Shown: positions 5,091 to 6,786 of the stretch, one piece after another | How the letters are laid out: every line of letters starts with the position of its first letter | How positions within the stretch are numbered: position 1 is the stretch's first letter | NCBI GenBank assembly: GCA_003512805.1 | Contig: DOOK01000189.1 | Coordinates: 1-6,786, forward strand | DNA from: Erwinia sp. | GTDB lineage: Bacteria > Pseudomonadota > Gammaproteobacteria > Enterobacterales > Enterobacteriaceae | Direction: 5' to 3' | DNA length: 6,786 bases | The notes under the pieces: model-generated | Databases searched by the model: none | Told to the model about the DNA's origin: nothing | What the model saw: the letters and a program-made list of their open reading frames with translations, nothing else | Position numbers and translations under genes: made by a program

Positions 5091-6786
5091 CGAGCGTTGG
5101 CGGGGCTTAACGTTTCCTGCGCCAGACCAATCAGAAAAGCATATTCCAGCGCCACGCCCTCGTAGGATTTAAAACGGCCCGACTTGCCGCCATGCCCTGC
5201 ATCCATGTCGGTGCAGAGCAGCAACAAATTATCGTCCGTTTTAAACTCGCGCAGCTTTGCCACCCACTTCGCCGGTTCCCAGTACTGCACCTGGGAATCA
5301 TGCAGTCCGGTTGTCACCAGCATATGCGGATAGTGTTGTTCGGTGATGCAGTCATAGGGGCTGTATTGCCGCATATAGCGATAGTAACGCTCGTCCGCCG
5401 GATTGCCCCACTCATCATATTCTCCCGTCGTCAGTGGGATTGATTCGTCCAGCATCGTGGTGACCACGTCTACAAACGGCACCTGGGCGACCAGGCCATG
5501 AAAACGCATTGGCGCCATGTTAATTACCGCGCCCATCAGCAGGCCGCCAGCGCTGCCGCCCATGGCATAGAGTTTCTCAGGGTTGCCGTAGCCCTTTTCT
5601 ACCAGCGCGTTGGTGACGTCGATAAAATCGTGGAAGGTGTTGAGTTTTTTCAACAGTTTGCCATCTTCGTACCATTGCTGGCCCAGTTCGCCGCCGCCAC
5701 GAATATGCGCCAGCGCGAATACGAAGCCGCGATCCAACAGGCTCAGGCGGCTGGAGCTGAAATCGGCATCCATACAGCTGCCATAGGAGCCATAACCGTA
5801 AACCAGCATGGGGCTTTTTCCGGGGAGATAGTGCTGCCGGTGATAGACCAGCGAAACCGGCACTTCCACGCCATCGCGAGCCTTAATCCAGTGGTGTTCA
5901 CTGTGGTAGTCGTTCGCATCAAAACCCTGCACTTCCGTCTGTTTGAGAATGGTTCGCTCGCCGCTGTCCATATCCAGCTCAAACAGGGTATCTGGCGTGG
6001 TCATGGAAGAGTAACCGTAACGCAGTTTGCTGGTGTTGGCCGAGGGGTTCACAGCAAGCCAGGTAACGTAGGCCGGATCGTCAAAAGCGATCCCGTAATC
6101 TTCTCCGCTCTGCCAGTTAATCTGCCGCAGGCTGGTCAGGCCACGTTGACGCTCTTCCACTACCAGCCAGTCGCGAAACAGCGCAAAATCTTCCAGCATA
6201 ACGTGGTCGCGTGGCGCAATCAGCGTTTGCCATTTCTCTTCTTTCACGTGATCGGTACGGTACAGACCAAAGTTTTTACCTGCGCGGTTGGATCGCACAT
6301 AAAAATGGTGATCGTAATGATCGAGGCTGTATTCGTGATCCTTACGACGCGGACAAAATATTTGCGGCTGCGCGTCGGCGAATTCCGCATCCAGCAGCTG
6401 GATTTCGCTGGTGGTGGTGCTGTTAAGCACGATCAGAATAAAGTGCTCGGACATCGTTTTATGCAGGCTGACGTAGAAAGTCTCATCCTGCTCTTCATAA
6501 ACCAGCTCGTCATCCCGCTGTGGCGTCCCCAGCCGATGACGCCAGACCTGCCACGGCAGCAGCGTCTGTTTATCTTTCAGCACATAATAAAAGGTGCGGC
6601 TGTCGCTGGCCCAGACAAAGCTGGAGGAGACGTTATCCAGCACTTCCGGATACCAGTTGCCGGTTTTAAGATTGCGAAAGCGAATGCCGTACTGACGGCG
6701 CGACAAAAAATCCTCCGCCAGCGCCATCACTTCATTGTTGGGACTGATGCCCAGCCCGCCCAGGGTGTAGAACTCGCTGTGAGAGA
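5087..6786 (-). CDS. ptrB: Oligopeptidase B (protease II), N-terminus beyond the window
   Basis: This is a serine peptidase of the prolyl oligopeptidase family (S9A) that cleaves short peptides after Arg or Lys in the cytoplasm. The last 565 residues are visible; the reading frame is open to the right edge, with [16 protein letters not shown] before an internal GTG at 6730. If the protein is 686 aa as in E. coli, about 121 N-terminal residues are missing. On that numbering the catalytic triad falls exactly on the known positions: S532 in GGSAGG (codon 5554-5552), D617 in GLHDSQV (5299-5297) and H652 in DAGHGGKSG (5194-5192). The visible N-terminal half is the beta-propeller domain, and the alpha/beta-hydrolase domain follows from about [18 protein letters not shown]. 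The gene converges on exoX with a 4-bp overlap of the coding ends. Its promoter and start are outside the window. Confidence 0.96.
   Translation of the reverse strand, partial: SHSEFYTLGGLGISPNNEVMALAEDFLSRRQYGIRFRNLKTGNWYPEVLDNVSSSFVWASDSRTFYYVLKDKQTLLPWQVWRHRLGTPQRDDELVYEEQDETFYVSLHKTMSEHFILIVLNSTTTSEIQLLDAEFADAQPQIFCPRRKDHEYSLDHYDHHFYVRSNRAGKNFGLYRTDHVKEEKWQTLIAPRDHVMLEDFALFRDWLVVEERQRGLTSLRQINWQSGEDYGIAFDDPAYVTWLAVNPSANTSKLRYGYSSMTTPDTLFELDMDSGERTILKQTEVQGFDANDYHSEHHWIKARDGVEVPVSLVYHRQHYLPGKSPMLVYGYGSYGSCMDADFSSSRLSLLDRGFVFALAHIRGGGELGQQWYEDGKLLKKLNTFHDFIDVTNALVEKGYGNPEKLYAMGGSAGGLLMGAVINMAPMRFHGLVAQVPFVDVVTTMLDESIPLTTGEYDEWGNPADERYYRYMRQYSPYDCITEQHYPHMLVTTGLHDSQVQYWEPAKWVAKLREFKTDDNLLLLCTDMDAGHGGKSGRFKSYEGVALEYAFLIGLAQETLSPANAR

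Noticed and set aside
1..6786. CRISPR arrays, tRNA genes, insertion sequences, toxin-antitoxin or defence genes
   Set aside because: I saw no regularly spaced repeats, no cloverleaf sequence, no transposase and no defence gene; outside the integrase the window is conserved chromosomal core.

Overview
The window looks like a piece of an Enterobacterales chromosome. The gene order yebY, copD (yebZ), copC (yobA), holE, yobB, exoX, ptrB is the one known from Escherichia coli, and HolE is a protein largely confined to this order. The proteins are clearly orthologous to the E. coli ones but differ at many positions, so the host is probably outside Escherichia/Salmonella. An Erwinia/Pantoea-like genus is a guess. 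The conserved sRNA SdsR (RyeB) sits just downstream of yebY on the minus strand, its usual place.

Layout: Positions 1-1216 belong to an integrated element. They hold the tail of a terminator at the left edge, a promoter overlapped by a near-consensus LexA box (116-135), and a complete P2-type tyrosine integrase (167-1216, + strand). Positions 1217-1300 are AT-rich and gene-free, the likely junction between element and chromosome. Positions 1301-1400 encode SdsR on the minus strand, with its own terminator and a sigma-S-like -10 element. Minus-strand genes copC-copD-yebY (3203 down to 1564) form a periplasmic/inner-membrane copper-handling operon. A 149-bp divergent intergenic region (3204-3352) carries opposing promoter candidates. 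On the plus strand, holE (Pol III theta), yobB (nitrilase-superfamily hydrolase) and exoX (DnaQ-family exonuclease) follow. Finally ptrB (oligopeptidase B) converges on exoX; the two stop codons overlap on TTAA, and the ptrB N-terminus lies beyond the right edge.

How it works together: CopC (periplasmic Cu(II) binder), CopD (membrane protein) and YebY (small secreted protein) are tightly packed and probably co-transcribed. HolE and ExoX both belong to DNA replication/repair. The accessory part is the element at the left: its integrase gene ends 84 bp before the 3' end of sdsR, which points to the SdsR/SraC sRNA locus as the integration site, and the LexA box suggests that the integrase responds to the SOS response. 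No wholly new system is visible. The most interesting signals are the LexA-controlled integrase and its position against an sRNA gene. The rest is ordinary conserved chromosome.
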